Positions 1 to 10,594 of a stretch of 64,000 nt of DNA are shown piece after piece. Source of the stretch: an uncultured Candidatus Thioglobus sp. (GTDB taxonomy: Bacteria; Pseudomonadota; Gammaproteobacteria; PS1; Pseudothioglobaceae). The position numbers and the translations under genes are program-made. Position 1 is the stretch's first letter; the number at the start of each line of letters is the position of its first letter. The notes beneath the pieces are model-generated. The model was not told the DNA's origin, made no database searches, and saw only the letters and a program-made list of their open reading frames with translations. The stretch covers positions 115,445 to 179,444 of the forward strand of contig FXLX01000001.1 of NCBI GenBank assembly GCA_900180385.1. Reading direction: 5' to 3'.

Positions 1-486
1 GGCACCCAGCTTCCCGACAACTTACAGCTGGCTGAAAAACTACCTGAAGTGCTTTACACGCCTTCTAGTAAAGCGGCAGTTGGCGAGCACGATGAGAATA
101 TTGATTTTGCCACTACAATAGAAATTCTCGGAGAAGACTTGGCAAACCAGGTTAAACAAGCGAGCCTGGCGTTGTATCAATTTGCCGCTGAATTTGCTCT
201 AGATTGTGGCATCATCATTGCTGACACCAAGTTTGAATTTGGCCTAGATGAAAACAACACGCTAACGCTAATGGATGAAGTCTTAACACCAGATTCTTCA
301 CGTTTTTGGTCAGCTAAAGATTATCAAGTTGGCACCAGTCCACAAAGTTTTGATAAACAAATTGTACGCGATTATTTAGAAACACTAGATTGGAATAAAG
401 CGCCGCCTGCACCAATATTGCCTCAGCATATTATTGATAAAACTGCTGAAAAATACCAACAAGTTCAGCGACTACTCACGCAGTAA
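1..486 (+). CDS. purC: phosphoribosylaminoimidazole-succinocarboxamide synthase (SAICAR synthetase), 5' end outside window
   Basis: Reading frame open from position 1 ([25 protein letters not shown]...); motifs GEHDENI and [23 protein letters not shown] typical of PurC. Confidence 0.93.
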   Translation, partial: GTQLPDNLQLAEKLPEVLYTPSSKAAVGEHDENIDFATTIEILGEDLANQVKQASLALYQFAAEFALDCGIIIADTKFEFGLDENNTLTLMDEVLTPDSSRFWSAKDYQVGTSPQSFDKQIVRDYLETLDWNKAPPAPILPQHIIDKTAEKYQQVQRLLTQ

Positions 487-490
487 CACC

Positions 491-1291
491 GTGCAGCTCA
501 GTGGCCCAATTAGTAAAATGCACACACTTCTTAATAGGGGTGTTGCGCAATACCAACTGCCCATTGGCGACAAGCTACTTAATATGAATGATTTAATAGG
601 TGAAGAAATTAGCCTAAGCTTTAATCAAGTGATTCATTGTCAAAATTGTGGAAAAAGAACCAATAAGAGCTATTCTCAGGGTCATTGCTACCCATGTTCT
701 CAAAAACTGGCAAGCTGTGATTTATGCATCATGAAGCCAGAAACTTGTCATCACCATTTGGGCACTTGTCGTCAGCCACAATGGGGGTTAGATAATTGCT
801 TCGCACCTCATGTTGTTTATCTAGCCAATTCTTCGGGGGTTAAAGTTGGTATTACTCGCAAGAAAAATATTCCACACAGATGGATCGACCAAGGCGCGGT
901 TAGTGCCTTGCCTATTCTTGAAGTCGATACACGACTAAAGTCTGGTGAAGTGGAAATGGCGCTCAAACAATTTGTTAACGATAAAACCAATTGGCGCAAA
1001 ATGCTCAAAAACGAAGTGGATCCAATCGACCTGCTACCAATCAGAGATGAACTACTTGAATACATTCAAGACACAATTAAAACAACCGGTGCTCAAACAT
1101 TGGACAATCAAGCTTTGGCAATAAACTACCCTGTGGTAGAATATCCAAGCAAAATTAGTTCACTAAATTTTGATAAAACGCCAGTGATTGAAGGCGTGTT
1201 AAAAGGCATTAAGGCACAGTATCTAATACTTGACTGTGGCGTGCTTAATATTAGAAAATTTAGTGCTTACGATATTACATTAACTTATTAG
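491..1291 (+). CDS. DUF2797 family protein (Cys-rich)
   Basis: [22 protein letters not shown] and [26 protein letters not shown] motifs; GTG at 491 avoids the purC overlap of the listed 434 start. Confidence 0.75.
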   Translation: MQLSGPISKMHTLLNRGVAQYQLPIGDKLLNMNDLIGEEISLSFNQVIHCQNCGKRTNKSYSQGHCYPCSQKLASCDLCIMKPETCHHHLGTCRQPQWGLDNCFAPHVVYLANSSGVKVGITRKKNIPHRWIDQGAVSALPILEVDTRLKSGEVEMALKQFVNDKTNWRKMLKNEVDPIDLLPIRDELLEYIQDTIKTTGAQTLDNQALAINYPVVEYPSKISSLNFDKTPVIEGVLKGIKAQYLILDCGVLNIRKFSAYDITLTY

Positions 1292-1302
1292 GAAAAAAAA
1301 TA

Positions 1303-1629
1303 ATGGCAGACTTAATTATTGAAGAATTAGCATTGGGTGAAGGCACAGCTTGCAAAGCGGGCGACCAAGTTTCTATGCACTATACTGGCTGGCTTACTAA
1401 CGGCAAAAAATTCGACTCTAGTGTTGATAGAAATCAGCCATTTGATTTTAAATTGGGTGTTGGTCAAGTTATTCCTGGTTGGGATCAAGGCGTTGAAGGT
1501 ATGCAAATAGGCGGCAAACGAAAGCTTACCATTCCTTCAAAATTAGCTTACGGAGAAATGGGTGCAGGCAATGTCATCCCACCAAATGCAACTTTAGTCT
1601 TTGATGTTGAGCTTTTAGTAATTAACTAA
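1303..1629 (+). CDS. FKBP-type peptidyl-prolyl cis-trans isomerase
   Basis: [18 protein letters not shown]...[16 protein letters not shown]...[14 protein letters not shown] is the FKBP signature. Confidence 0.93.
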   Translation: MADLIIEELALGEGTACKAGDQVSMHYTGWLTNGKKFDSSVDRNQPFDFKLGVGQVIPGWDQGVEGMQIGGKRKLTIPSKLAYGEMGAGNVIPPNATLVFDVELLVIN

Positions 1630-1670
1630 TTTAGGCGCTTCAAATATGTTTCTACTTAAATTCATTGTAT

Positions 1671-4004
1671 ATGTCAAAAATACCCTTTAAAGTATCAGCA
1701 AGAACAGCTCGCCTCATTGGTCGTGAAAATATTGCATCATCTAAAGGCGCTATTATTGAGCTCGTAAAGAATGGATATGATGCAGATAGCCCCTTATCGT
1801 TAATCTATTTTCATCAGTCAAAAAATTGCTTATATATTATTGATGCTGGCGACGGAATGACTCAAGAAGTTATTGAAAATAATTGGATGGTAATTGGTAC
1901 GGACAACAAAGCTAATGATATTTTTACCAAAACTGGCAGGGTTAGAGCAGGCGCAAAAGGTATTGGCAGGTTTGCATTAGACAAATTAGGTGATTGTTGC
2001 ACAATGATAACCAAGTCTAAAGATAAAAATATGGCTTGTATTTGGCATGTTGATTGGCGAGATTTTGAAGGTGGATTTAAAACAATTGATTCTATTACAG
2101 CTGACCTATCAACACAAAAAGATTTAAATTTAAAGCGATACCTCTTAAATGAAATTCCTGATCAAAAAGTGCAGAAAATTATTAACAAGTATGGTTTTGC
2201 TAGTGGAACAATCTTAAAAATTTCAAATCTTAGGGATAATTGGGATGATTATTTTATTTCTCAAGCATTTGATGATTTAGAAGTTCTTGTGCCACCAAAA
2301 GAGCAAAATAATTTTAAGTTATTTTTATATAGCCACGATAGGCCTAATAAATATGGTGAAATATTAGGATCGGTGTGTGATGATTATGATTATAAATTAG
2401 TTGCAAAATCTGATGAAAATCAGAACATAAAAATTCAAATTTATAGAAATGAATACGATGTGGAAACTATACCTCCAGAATTTTTTAAAAGAGATTTTGC
2501 TAGAATCAATCCTTATAAAAAAAAGGATTTTGAGCAAGGAAAATGGATGGCAAATAGAACTTTTTCTGAACTTTTAGCAGGATTTAAAGAAATTGATAAA
2601 GAGGATGTTTTTGAAAAAATAGGCAAATTCGAATTTACCTTGTATTTTATGAAAAGAACCTATTCAACACCTGATTTAGAAAAATTTTATTACAATAAAT
2701 TTAACCCCAATGATAGAAAAGATTGGATGAATAAATTCGGTGGAATAAAAGTTTTTAGAGACGAGTTTAGGGTAAGACCGTATGGAGAGATAAAGGATAG
2801 TGCATTTGATTGGCTTGGATTGGGCGCTAGAAAAGCAAAAAGCCCTGCCACCCCTTCAAAACCTGGCGGAGGCTGGAGAATTGGTCCAGATAGTGTTTCT
2901 GGAGGGATAAATATTACAAGGTTGGGGAACTTAGATTTTGAAGATAAGTCTAGCAGAGAGGGTCTGCAAGAAAATAAAACTTTTCAAATTTTTAAAAAAA
3001 TAATTATCAATATTGTGGATATTTTTGAAAGAGATAGGGCGACTATCGCAAAGGAAATGAAACTTTTTTATGATGAAATTTACGCTGATGACAAAGCAAG
3101 TCAAGATGCTGATAAATTGGCTAGACACATATTAAACAATGCAAGAAAAAACAAAGACCATAAGGAAAGTCAAGATAGTAACGAAAAAATTGTTCTTTCA
3201 AAAAGGATAGAAGAAAAAGATGAAACAATTGAAGCAATGGAGTCCGAACAAAAAATTTTAAGAGGAATGGCAACTAGTGGCATTGTTACTGCTTCATTCT
3301 CACACGAATTAGGGAATCTTAGCGATGTTTTGACAAGCAGAACTAATGAGCTAGTTGGGTTGCTAAAAAACAAAATTCCTGAAAATACCTATCAAGATAC
3401 GCCAACTTTCTTAAACCCATATATTCTTATTGAGGATATGAGAAAACAAGATGTAAAATTGCAAAGTTGGTTAAAATTTTCACTGATATCTGCAAAAAAA
3501 GACAAAAGAAAAAGACGAAAAATAATATTAAGAGATTATTTTCAAAATTTTAAATCTACTTGGCAAGATGTTTTAACGAATAGAATGATTGATTTTTCAT
3601 TTAGCATAAATAATGATGAGTTGACTATTAGGGCCATGGAAATAGATTTGGACAGTATTTTTAATAATTTACTTATAAATTCTATTGATTCTTTTATAAA
3701 AAATAAAACTAGCAACCGAGAAATTAAATTAATAATTAGCCATACCGCTAAAGACATCTCTATTGATTATCTAGATAATGGCACTGGACTGTCACAAGAT
3801 ATAAGAAATCATTTGGATATTTTTAAAGCTCTTTACACTACAAAAAGAAATGAACATACTGGAGAAGAAATTGGAACAGGATTGGGAATGTGGCTTTTAG
3901 AAACAATAGTTAAGGAGTACAAGGGAAATGTTAAGTTACTTTATCCAGATAATAAAGGCTTTGGCATTAGAGTTTCATTTATTAGAAAATACCAAAGAGG
4001 TTGA
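1671..4004 (+). CDS. dual-GHKL protein: N-terminal MORC/Hsp90-type ATPase domain plus C-terminal histidine-kinase module
   Basis: N-term IIELVKNGYDAD / IIDAGDGM / GAKGIGRFALDKLGD; C-term H-box-like ASFSHELGNL, N-box FNNLLINSIDSF, G1 LDNGTGLS, G2 GTGLGMWLLETIV; ATG at 1671. Confidence 0.8.
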   Translation: MSKIPFKVSARTARLIGRENIASSKGAIIELVKNGYDADSPLSLIYFHQSKNCLYIIDAGDGMTQEVIENNWMVIGTDNKANDIFTKTGRVRAGAKGIGRFALDKLGDCCTMITKSKDKNMACIWHVDWRDFEGGFKTIDSITADLSTQKDLNLKRYLLNEIPDQKVQKIINKYGFASGTILKISNLRDNWDDYFISQAFDDLEVLVPPKEQNNFKLFLYSHDRPNKYGEILGSVCDDYDYKLVAKSDENQNIKIQIYRNEYDVETIPPEFFKRDFARINPYKKKDFEQGKWMANRTFSELLAGFKEIDKEDVFEKIGKFEFTLYFMKRTYSTPDLEKFYYNKFNPNDRKDWMNKFGGIKVFRDEFRVRPYGEIKDSAFDWLGLGARKAKSPATPSKPGGGWRIGPDSVSGGINITRLGNLDFEDKSSREGLQENKTFQIFKKIIINIVDIFERDRATIAKEMKLFYDEIYADDKASQDADKLARHILNNARKNKDHKESQDSNEKIVLSKRIEEKDETIEAMESEQKILRGMATSGIVTASFSHELGNLSDVLTSRTNELVGLLKNKIPENTYQDTPTFLNPYILIEDMRKQDVKLQSWLKFSLISAKKDKRKRRKIILRDYFQNFKSTWQDVLTNRMIDFSFSINNDELTIRAMEIDLDSIFNNLLINSIDSFIKNKTSNREIKLIISHTAKDISIDYLDNGTGLSQDIRNHLDIFKALYTTKRNEHTGEEIGTGLGMWLLETIVKEYKGNVKLLYPDNKGFGIRVSFIRKYQRG

Positions 4005-4006
4005 AA

Positions 4007-4669
4007 ATGGTTAAATATAAAATATTATTTGTTGATGAGGTTGAGGCAGATATTCGTAGATTTCAAAGATATGTTCACAAAAATGATACTAATAAAGATT
4101 TTGAGTTGGTTGTTAAAATTCCTGAAAATAATCTAGATAATTTATTAAATGAAATAAAGGATGAAAAATTTGATGCGATTATTACAGATCATAAGCTTCA
4201 TGAAGAAAATGCAAATATTAGCTTTGATGGGCTAGATTTGGTCAAGGCTATTTTAAGTGTAAAAATGAACTTCCCATGCTTTATATTAACTTCTTTTGAT
4301 GATGAGGCGGTAGTTAGCGGGGATGACGTTAATATAGTTTATATTAAAGGCCTTATGGATGCTGATGCAGAGGTTAAAGCACATGCAACATTTCTAGACA
4401 AAATCAAAAATCAGATTCTGCATTATAGAAAAAAGATTCATGATGCTGAAAATGAATTATTAGCATTAATTAAGCAGTCAGAAGTTCAGCCTTTAAATGC
4501 AAAAGAAGAGGATAGACTATTGGAGTTAGATATTCTTATAGAGCAATCAATTGATAAAAAATCTACCTTACCAAAACACCTTAAGAGCAGAACAAACCTA
4601 GACAAATTACACAAAATGATTAGAAATACTGATGAGCTATTAAAGGCATTTAATAAAACAAAATCATGA
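4007..4669 (+). CDS. receiver-domain (response-regulator-like) protein with no recognisable output domain
   Basis: ILFVDEVEADIR, putative phospho-acceptor in DAIITDHKL, ILTSFDD, VYIKG: CheY-like pattern; 3' end overlaps the next gene by 4 nt (ATGA). Confidence 0.75.
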   Translation: MVKYKILFVDEVEADIRRFQRYVHKNDTNKDFELVVKIPENNLDNLLNEIKDEKFDAIITDHKLHEENANISFDGLDLVKAILSVKMNFPCFILTSFDDEAVVSGDDVNIVYIKGLMDADAEVKAHATFLDKIKNQILHYRKKIHDAENELLALIKQSEVQPLNAKEEDRLLELDILIEQSIDKKSTLPKHLKSRTNLDKLHKMIRNTDELLKAFNKTKS

Positions 4670-5229
4670 CCAAGGTTCAGCAGCAAAAGCCAATTAGAAC
4701 TTGTAATAAGTCATATTCTCAATATAAAAGTTTTAAGCGCTATTTAAGAGATGACTTTAATAGAAGATGTGGCTATTGCGATGGTTCAGATATTCATTAC
4801 GGGCAAAAGATAAATTATCATATTGACCACTTTAAGCCAAAAAGTAAATTTCCAAATTTAGAAACTGAATACAGTAATTTGATTTATTCATGCCCTTATT
4901 GTAATAATGCCAAAAGCGATAAATGGGAAGATGTTGATGGCTTTATTGACCCTTGCAACGATGAATATGACAATCATTTACAGAGAGATAACAAAGGGCA
5001 AATTAAAGCCACAACTAGGCAAGGAAAATACATTGTTAATAATTTGAAGCTATATCTTAAAAGGCATGAGCTAATTTGGAGTCTGTCTATTTTAGAAAAG
5101 CAGAAACAACAACTTAATCAAATAGACGCTAATGACTCAAACGAATTAGAAATATTAAAACAATTTAGAGGGATTCAAGTTCAAATAGATATTTATAATG
5201 ACATTTTAAAAGATAATTCAAATGGATAG
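4666..5229 (+). CDS. HNH endonuclease (retron/Septu-associated HNH-like)
   Basis: RCGYCDGSD...YHIDHFKPKSKFPNLETEYSNLIYSCPYCNNAKSDKW: CxxC..HIDHF..CxxC..K HNH zinc-finger layout. Confidence 0.85.
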   Translation: MTKVQQQKPIRTCNKSYSQYKSFKRYLRDDFNRRCGYCDGSDIHYGQKINYHIDHFKPKSKFPNLETEYSNLIYSCPYCNNAKSDKWEDVDGFIDPCNDEYDNHLQRDNKGQIKATTRQGKYIVNNLKLYLKRHELIWSLSILEKQKQQLNQIDANDSNELEILKQFRGIQVQIDIYNDILKDNSNG

Positions 5230-7075
5230 ATTAATATTAAGCTATCTTAAAAATTATTCTACCGAAGTTACCCCTATTAACAGGTTGCTAATTTCAACAT
5301 TTTTAAATTTAAAATCAATAAAAGAAGTAAATAATTTACAAATTCAATCATTAATTATCACTGATAAAAAAAGTGACGAGTGGATGGTGTTAAATAATTT
5401 TTTAGCATTATTAAAAACCAAAAAACAGAAAATTTGCTTCGAAGAACTGCTTGAATTATTTGAATTTGTTATATCACCTTCTGATAAATTAGTTAATGGC
5501 GCAATTTATACGCCAAAAAATATCAGGGACTATATCACAATTCAATCTTTTAATAGTTTAAATAAGGATACACTGAATGATGTTAAAGTTGCTGATATTG
5601 CCTGTGGTTGTGGTGGTTTTCTAATAAATGCCAGTCAGAAAATTAAGAAAAAAACCAATAAGTCGTTTAAAAATATTTTCAAAGAAAATATTTTTGGTGT
5701 GGACATCCAAGGCTACAGTATAGAAAGAACAAAAATTTTATTGTCATTATTAGCAATAACAAAAGGTGAGGACGAACTTAATTTTGAGTTTAATTTGCAT
5801 ACTGGCAATTCTTTAAAATTTGATTGGTCGATAGAGGAAAAAAACTTTAAAGGATTTGACCTAATTTTAGGAAATCCTCCTTATGTTTATTCAAGGAACA
5901 TGGATAAGCAGACCAAGGAATTAGTTAGAAATTGGTCTGTTTGCTCAACAGGTCATCCAGATTTATATATACCTTTTTTTCAAATTGGCTATGAGTTATT
6001 GAATAAAAATGGAATTTTAGGATTTATTACTGTAAATACATTTACCCATAGCGTTAATGGCAGAGCGCTAAGAGGATATTTTTCTAATAATAATGTTTCT
6101 TTAAAGATAATAGATTTTAAAGATGAGCAAATTTTTAAATCTAAGATGGCGTACACCTGTATTTGTTTTTTACAAAAAAAAGCTTCTGAATATATTTATT
6201 ATTCTGCGTTAAGCTCAAACAGCCTTGTTGCTATTAGTTTAATAAAATTTAATAAAAATTTATATAAAGAGCTTAGTGCGCCTCTAGGCTGGAATATAAG
6301 AAATAATAAATTAATAAAAAAATTAGAATCTATTGGAACAAAATTTGGTGACAAATATAATACTAAAAGCGGTATTGCAACACTAAGAAATAAAGTTTAT
6401 ATTTTCAATCCTGTAAAAACTAATAGTAAATATTTTTATATGGAAGATGGAACTGCAATTGAGAAAGATATATGCAAAGATATTGTCAATTCAAATAAAT
6501 TGAATAAAACAAATAACATCGAAAATTTAATGGAAAAAATCATTTTTCCATACCGCTATAATAAAAACAATATGCCTTATATAATTGAAGAAGAGGTGTT
6601 GTCAGAAGAGTTCCCTAAGGCGTACCAATATTTATATCAACATAAAAAAGAACTGCAAGCAAGAGACAAGGGTAAAGGCAAATATCCGACATGGTATGCA
6701 TTCGGTAGAACGCAATCATTGGAGAAAATTAAAAATAAATTACTTTTTCCTAGGATGGTAAAAAAAGGATTTGTTTCTGAAATTAACAACGATGAAAATT
6801 TATATTTTTATAACGGGATGTCAGCATACAATAGAAAAAATGGGAGTCTGGAAGTATTACAAAAAATATTATGCTCAAAAATAGCTTGGATGTATATTGA
6901 AAACAAATGTAAATATTATGTTTCTGGATATTTTGGGTTGGGAAAAAATTATTTAGATAATTTTGGCATTTATAATTTTAATGAAAAAGATATAGAACTA
7001 TTAGTTTGCAAAAAAAATATAAACAAAAGCGATACTTTTATTGCAAAAAAATATAAATTCACGTCTAGCGATTGA
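5222..7075 (+). CDS. N6-adenine DNA methyltransferase (Eco57I/TaqI-like) with C-terminal specificity-like region
   Basis: GAIYTPKNI (motif X-like), VADIACGCGGFLINA (motif I), DLILGNPPYVYSR (motif IV NPPY); overlaps upstream HNH gene by 8 nt. Confidence 0.85.
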   Translation: MDRLILSYLKNYSTEVTPINRLLISTFLNLKSIKEVNNLQIQSLIITDKKSDEWMVLNNFLALLKTKKQKICFEELLELFEFVISPSDKLVNGAIYTPKNIRDYITIQSFNSLNKDTLNDVKVADIACGCGGFLINASQKIKKKTNKSFKNIFKENIFGVDIQGYSIERTKILLSLLAITKGEDELNFEFNLHTGNSLKFDWSIEEKNFKGFDLILGNPPYVYSRNMDKQTKELVRNWSVCSTGHPDLYIPFFQIGYELLNKNGILGFITVNTFTHSVNGRALRGYFSNNNVSLKIIDFKDEQIFKSKMAYTCICFLQKKASEYIYYSALSSNSLVAISLIKFNKNLYKELSAPLGWNIRNNKLIKKLESIGTKFGDKYNTKSGIATLRNKVYIFNPVKTNSKYFYMEDGTAIEKDICKDIVNSNKLNKTNNIENLMEKIIFPYRYNKNNMPYIIEEEVLSEEFPKAYQYLYQHKKELQARDKGKGKYPTWYAFGRTQSLEKIKNKLLFPRMVKKGFVSEINNDENLYFYNGMSAYNRKNGSLEVLQKILCSKIAWMYIENKCKYYVSGYFGLGKNYLDNFGIYNFNEKDIELLVCKKNINKSDTFIAKKYKFTSSD

Positions 7076-7203
7076 ATTTACCAGTGGTGAGAAGCCGTTT
7101 TACAAAAAAATAACAGCATACTGTAAAAAGCAAATTATATAGTTGATGCATTTTAAAAGTAATTAAGCTAAAATATAGCAAGATACTTGACAATTTTTTT
7201 AAA

Positions 7204-8391
7204 ATGAACGACGATTTCCCCAGAATTAAACGACTTCCCGCTTATGTTTTTGCCGTTACTAATGAGTTAAAGTCAAAGGCGCGTGCGCGTGGGGAAGATA
7301 TTATTGATTTCGGCATGGGCAATCCTGATCAGCCAACACCTGACCATATTGTTGAAAAATTAGTTGAGGCAGCTCGTCGTAAAGATACACATCGTTATTC
7401 TACATCGCGCGGTATTCCACGCCTGCGCCAAGCTATTTCTAATTGGTATAAAAGACGCTTTGATGTGGATATCGATCCTGAAACAGAAGCCATTATTACC
7501 ATTGGCTCTAAAGAAGGTTTGGCCAATTTAGCACAAGCGATAGTTGGTGCAGGTGATACTGTATTAGTGCCTAATCCAGCTTATCCGATTCATCCATATG
7601 GCTTTGTTATTGCGGGCGCTGATATTCAGCACGTACCTTGCGGTCCAGATGATGATTTTTTGGCCGAACTAGAGCGCTCAATCAAAAACACCTGGCCCAA
7701 GCCAAAAATGCTGGTACTTAATTACCCTTCAAATCCAACCACCGAATGTGTTGAGCTAGAATTCTTTGAAAAAGTTATCAAAATTGCAAAAGAGCATGAA
7801 ATATGGGTTGTACAAGATTTGGCCTATGCAGATATCGTATTTGATGGCTATGTTGCACCAAGCATTCTGCAGGTTAAGGGCGCTAAAGAAATCGCAGTTG
7901 AATTTTTTTCACTGTCAAAAAGCTACAATATGCCGGGTTGGCGTGTTGGCTTTATGGTTGGCAACCCAATCTTGGTGGGTGCATTAGCTAAAATAAAATC
8001 TTACTTAGATTATGGCATGTTCACGCCAATTCAAGTAGCGGCTATTGAAGCACTAGAAGGCAACCAAACTTGCGTTAAAGAAATATCAGACATGTATCAA
8101 GATCGCCGAGATGTTTTGTGTGACGGCCTTAACAGCATTGACTGGACAGTAACACCGCCAAAAGCCACTATGTTTGTTTGGGCCAAAATTCCTGAATTTT
8201 ACCAGTCAATGGGGTCGCTTGAATTTACCAAAAAATTGCTTAAAGTTGCAAAAGTAGGCGTTTCTCCGGGTATTGGCTTTGGCGATTATGGCGATCAATA
8301 TGTGCGTTTTGGCTTGATTGAAAATGAACATCGCACACGCCAAGCAATTCGCGGAATTCGTGACATGTTTAAAACAGATGGGCTGCTATAG
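7204..8391 (+). CDS. alaC: PLP-dependent aminotransferase, alanine transaminase AlaC-like
   Basis: [41 protein letters not shown] class I/II aminotransferase motifs. Confidence 0.85.
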   Translation: MNDDFPRIKRLPAYVFAVTNELKSKARARGEDIIDFGMGNPDQPTPDHIVEKLVEAARRKDTHRYSTSRGIPRLRQAISNWYKRRFDVDIDPETEAIITIGSKEGLANLAQAIVGAGDTVLVPNPAYPIHPYGFVIAGADIQHVPCGPDDDFLAELERSIKNTWPKPKMLVLNYPSNPTTECVELEFFEKVIKIAKEHEIWVVQDLAYADIVFDGYVAPSILQVKGAKEIAVEFFSLSKSYNMPGWRVGFMVGNPILVGALAKIKSYLDYGMFTPIQVAAIEALEGNQTCVKEISDMYQDRRDVLCDGLNSIDWTVTPPKATMFVWAKIPEFYQSMGSLEFTKKLLKVAKVGVSPGIGFGDYGDQYVRFGLIENEHRTRQAIRGIRDMFKTDGLL

Positions 8392-8420
8392 ATAAAAGAT
8401 TAGCGTTAAAATCAATCATC

Positions 8421-9257
8421 ATGAAACTCTCTGCTAATGAATTTTTAAATGCTAAACATAAGCGCCTAACCTTATTGGGTATGTCTGGCGTTGGCAAAAC
8501 TCATTTGGCAAAATTATTATCCAAGCAAGAGCAGTATTTTCATTATTCAGGCGATTATCGCATTGGTGCCGAGTATTTAAACTCGGCCATTCTGGACAAC
8601 ATTATCACTCGAGTAAAAAAAGACACCTGGCTAAAAAGTCTTTTAGATGGCGAGTCAATTCAAATTCATAACAACATTACTTTTGACAACCTGTCTTCTG
8701 TTTCTGCCTTTTTGGGCAAGGTTGGCAACCCAGAATTAGGCGGGCTACCTATTGATGAATTTATACGCAGACAGTCTTTATTCAATCAGGCTGAAACTAA
8801 CGCCATGCTTGACGTTCCAAGCTTTATGTCTAAAGCCAAACAGCAGAATGTAGGCAACTTTATTAATGATGCTGGCGGCTCTTTATGCGAATTGAACGAT
8901 GAAAAAGTCTATCAAACACTAGCCGAACATACTATTATCTTATATATTAGAGCCAGTAAGAGTAATGAAAATGCACTAATAGAGCGTGCTCAAACGCACC
9001 CAAAACCCTTGTATTATCAGGCAGATTTTTTACAGCAACAGTTGTCTGTTTATTTGGCTGAAAATCAATTTACCTATGTTGCTCAAATTAATCCAGACGA
9101 TTTTGTACGCTGGATATTCCCGCGCTTATTAGCGTATCGAAAGCCAAAATATGAACGCATCGCTCAACAATATGGCTACACCATTGACAGTGAAGATTTA
9201 TATCAGTGTCGTAGTGCCAACGAAGTGCTTGAACTAATTGCAGGAGCTCTAGATTAA
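8421..9257 (+). CDS. conserved P-loop ATPase of unknown function
   Basis: Walker A GMSGVGKTHLAKLL; 278 aa; abuts metA. Confidence 0.6.
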   Translation: MKLSANEFLNAKHKRLTLLGMSGVGKTHLAKLLSKQEQYFHYSGDYRIGAEYLNSAILDNIITRVKKDTWLKSLLDGESIQIHNNITFDNLSSVSAFLGKVGNPELGGLPIDEFIRRQSLFNQAETNAMLDVPSFMSKAKQQNVGNFINDAGGSLCELNDEKVYQTLAEHTIILYIRASKSNENALIERAQTHPKPLYYQADFLQQQLSVYLAENQFTYVAQINPDDFVRWIFPRLLAYRKPKYERIAQQYGYTIDSEDLYQCRSANEVLELIAGALD

Positions 9258-10313
9258 ATGCCTCTAATTGCCCACTCAAACCTGCCTTCTTTTGATCGAT
9301 TAAAGTCTGAAGGTGAAATCGTACTTAGCAAAGCGCGCGCTAATCATCAGGTGATTAGAGAATTGCATATCGGCCTACTTAACATGATGCCAGATGCTGC
9401 GCTTGAGGCAACGGAACGACAATTTTTCCGACTGATCGGCCACTCCAATCAGATCGCCCAATTCTACCTTCACCCATTTACTTTGCCTTCTATCAAACGA
9501 TCAGAAAAAGGTCAGAAACATGTTGATAAGTACTACCAAAACTTTGATAATATTAAAGCACTGGGTCTAGATGCATTAATTATTACTGGCGCCCATATGG
9601 AGCAAGCAGACTTAAAAAAAGCGCCGTTTTATGAAGAGTTAATGGATATTATTGATTGGTCATATAAACAGGTAACTTCAACTCTATGCTCTTGCTTAGC
9701 CACGCATGCGCTAATGGAATTTAGATATCAGCAAAAACGTCAAGCCATGAAAAATAAATGCTGGGGTGTTTTTAAACATCAGATTGTTAATCGAGCCCAC
9801 CCACTAATGAGTGGTGTTAATACCAGCTTCAACGTGCCTCACTCTCGCTTTAATGAAATAACGGCCGAACAATTTAAAACAGCAGGTGTTGAAATATTGG
9901 TGAGTAGCGATATCGGTGCACATCTATGCGTTAGTGAAGATTTATTACGTATTGTCTTCTTCCAAGGGCATCCAGAATACGACACCATTAGCTTGCTGAA
10001 AGAATACAAACGTGAAATTACTAGCTATTTGTCAAAGTCACGTGATGATTATCCCGCCTTTCCTCAGCATTATTTAAATGAACAAAATAAGGCCATTCTC
10101 AATGAATATAAAACCAAGCTAATTGCGGGAGAATTTACTATTTCAGACTTTCCAGAAGGCCTAATTTGCAAAACATTGGACAATACTTGGCACGATGCAA
10201 CTCAGCAAATTATTAGCAACTGGATTGGTTGTGTGTATCAGGTCACTCATGAAGAAGTTGGCAAGCCGTTTATGGATGGCATTGATCCGAACGATCCATT
10301 GAAATTAAAATAA
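9258..10313 (+). CDS. metA: homoserine O-acyltransferase (HTS/MetA family)
   Basis: IGLLNMMPDAALEATERQF..., SSDIGAHLCVSEDLLRIVFFQGHPEYD typical of MetA. Confidence 0.92.
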   Translation: MPLIAHSNLPSFDRLKSEGEIVLSKARANHQVIRELHIGLLNMMPDAALEATERQFFRLIGHSNQIAQFYLHPFTLPSIKRSEKGQKHVDKYYQNFDNIKALGLDALIITGAHMEQADLKKAPFYEELMDIIDWSYKQVTSTLCSCLATHALMEFRYQQKRQAMKNKCWGVFKHQIVNRAHPLMSGVNTSFNVPHSRFNEITAEQFKTAGVEILVSSDIGAHLCVSEDLLRIVFFQGHPEYDTISLLKEYKREITSYLSKSRDDYPAFPQHYLNEQNKAILNEYKTKLIAGEFTISDFPEGLICKTLDNTWHDATQQIISNWIGCVYQVTHEEVGKPFMDGIDPNDPLKLK

Positions 10314-10374
10314 AACTCTCCTGACTTTGATTTTTTTGTTTATCATGGTTGTTAAGTTAATTTAACAGGACAGT

Positions 10375-10575
10375 ATGGAAACATTAACAATTATCAACTA
10401 TGGCTTACTATTGCTAACGACTACCTGGACTCTGTTCATCTTATTTAATGTTCGGGCAAACTGCAAGAAGAATTGCAACCTTGATACCATTAAAAAATGC
10501 GTAGCCACTTATATATTTGGTCTAGCACTCATTTTCGGCTTGTATTTCGCTCATAGATGGGTGTTACTCGGCTAG
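10375..10575 (+). CDS. small membrane protein
   Basis: 66 aa, two hydrophobic stretches (IINYGLLLLTTTWTLFILF; VATYIFGLALIFGLYFAHRW). Confidence 0.45.
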   Translation: METLTIINYGLLLLTTTWTLFILFNVRANCKKNCNLDTIKKCVATYIFGLALIFGLYFAHRWVLLG

Positions 10576-10594
10576 CCTGACCTCGTTTAATTAA

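Noticed and set aside
817-1065. Antisense and overlapping short ORFs in the ORF track (e.g. 817-1065 -, 2931-3128 -, 12043-12414 -, 43978-44385 +)
   Set aside because: They lie opposite well supported genes, show no recognisable domains and have composition expected of antisense reading frames
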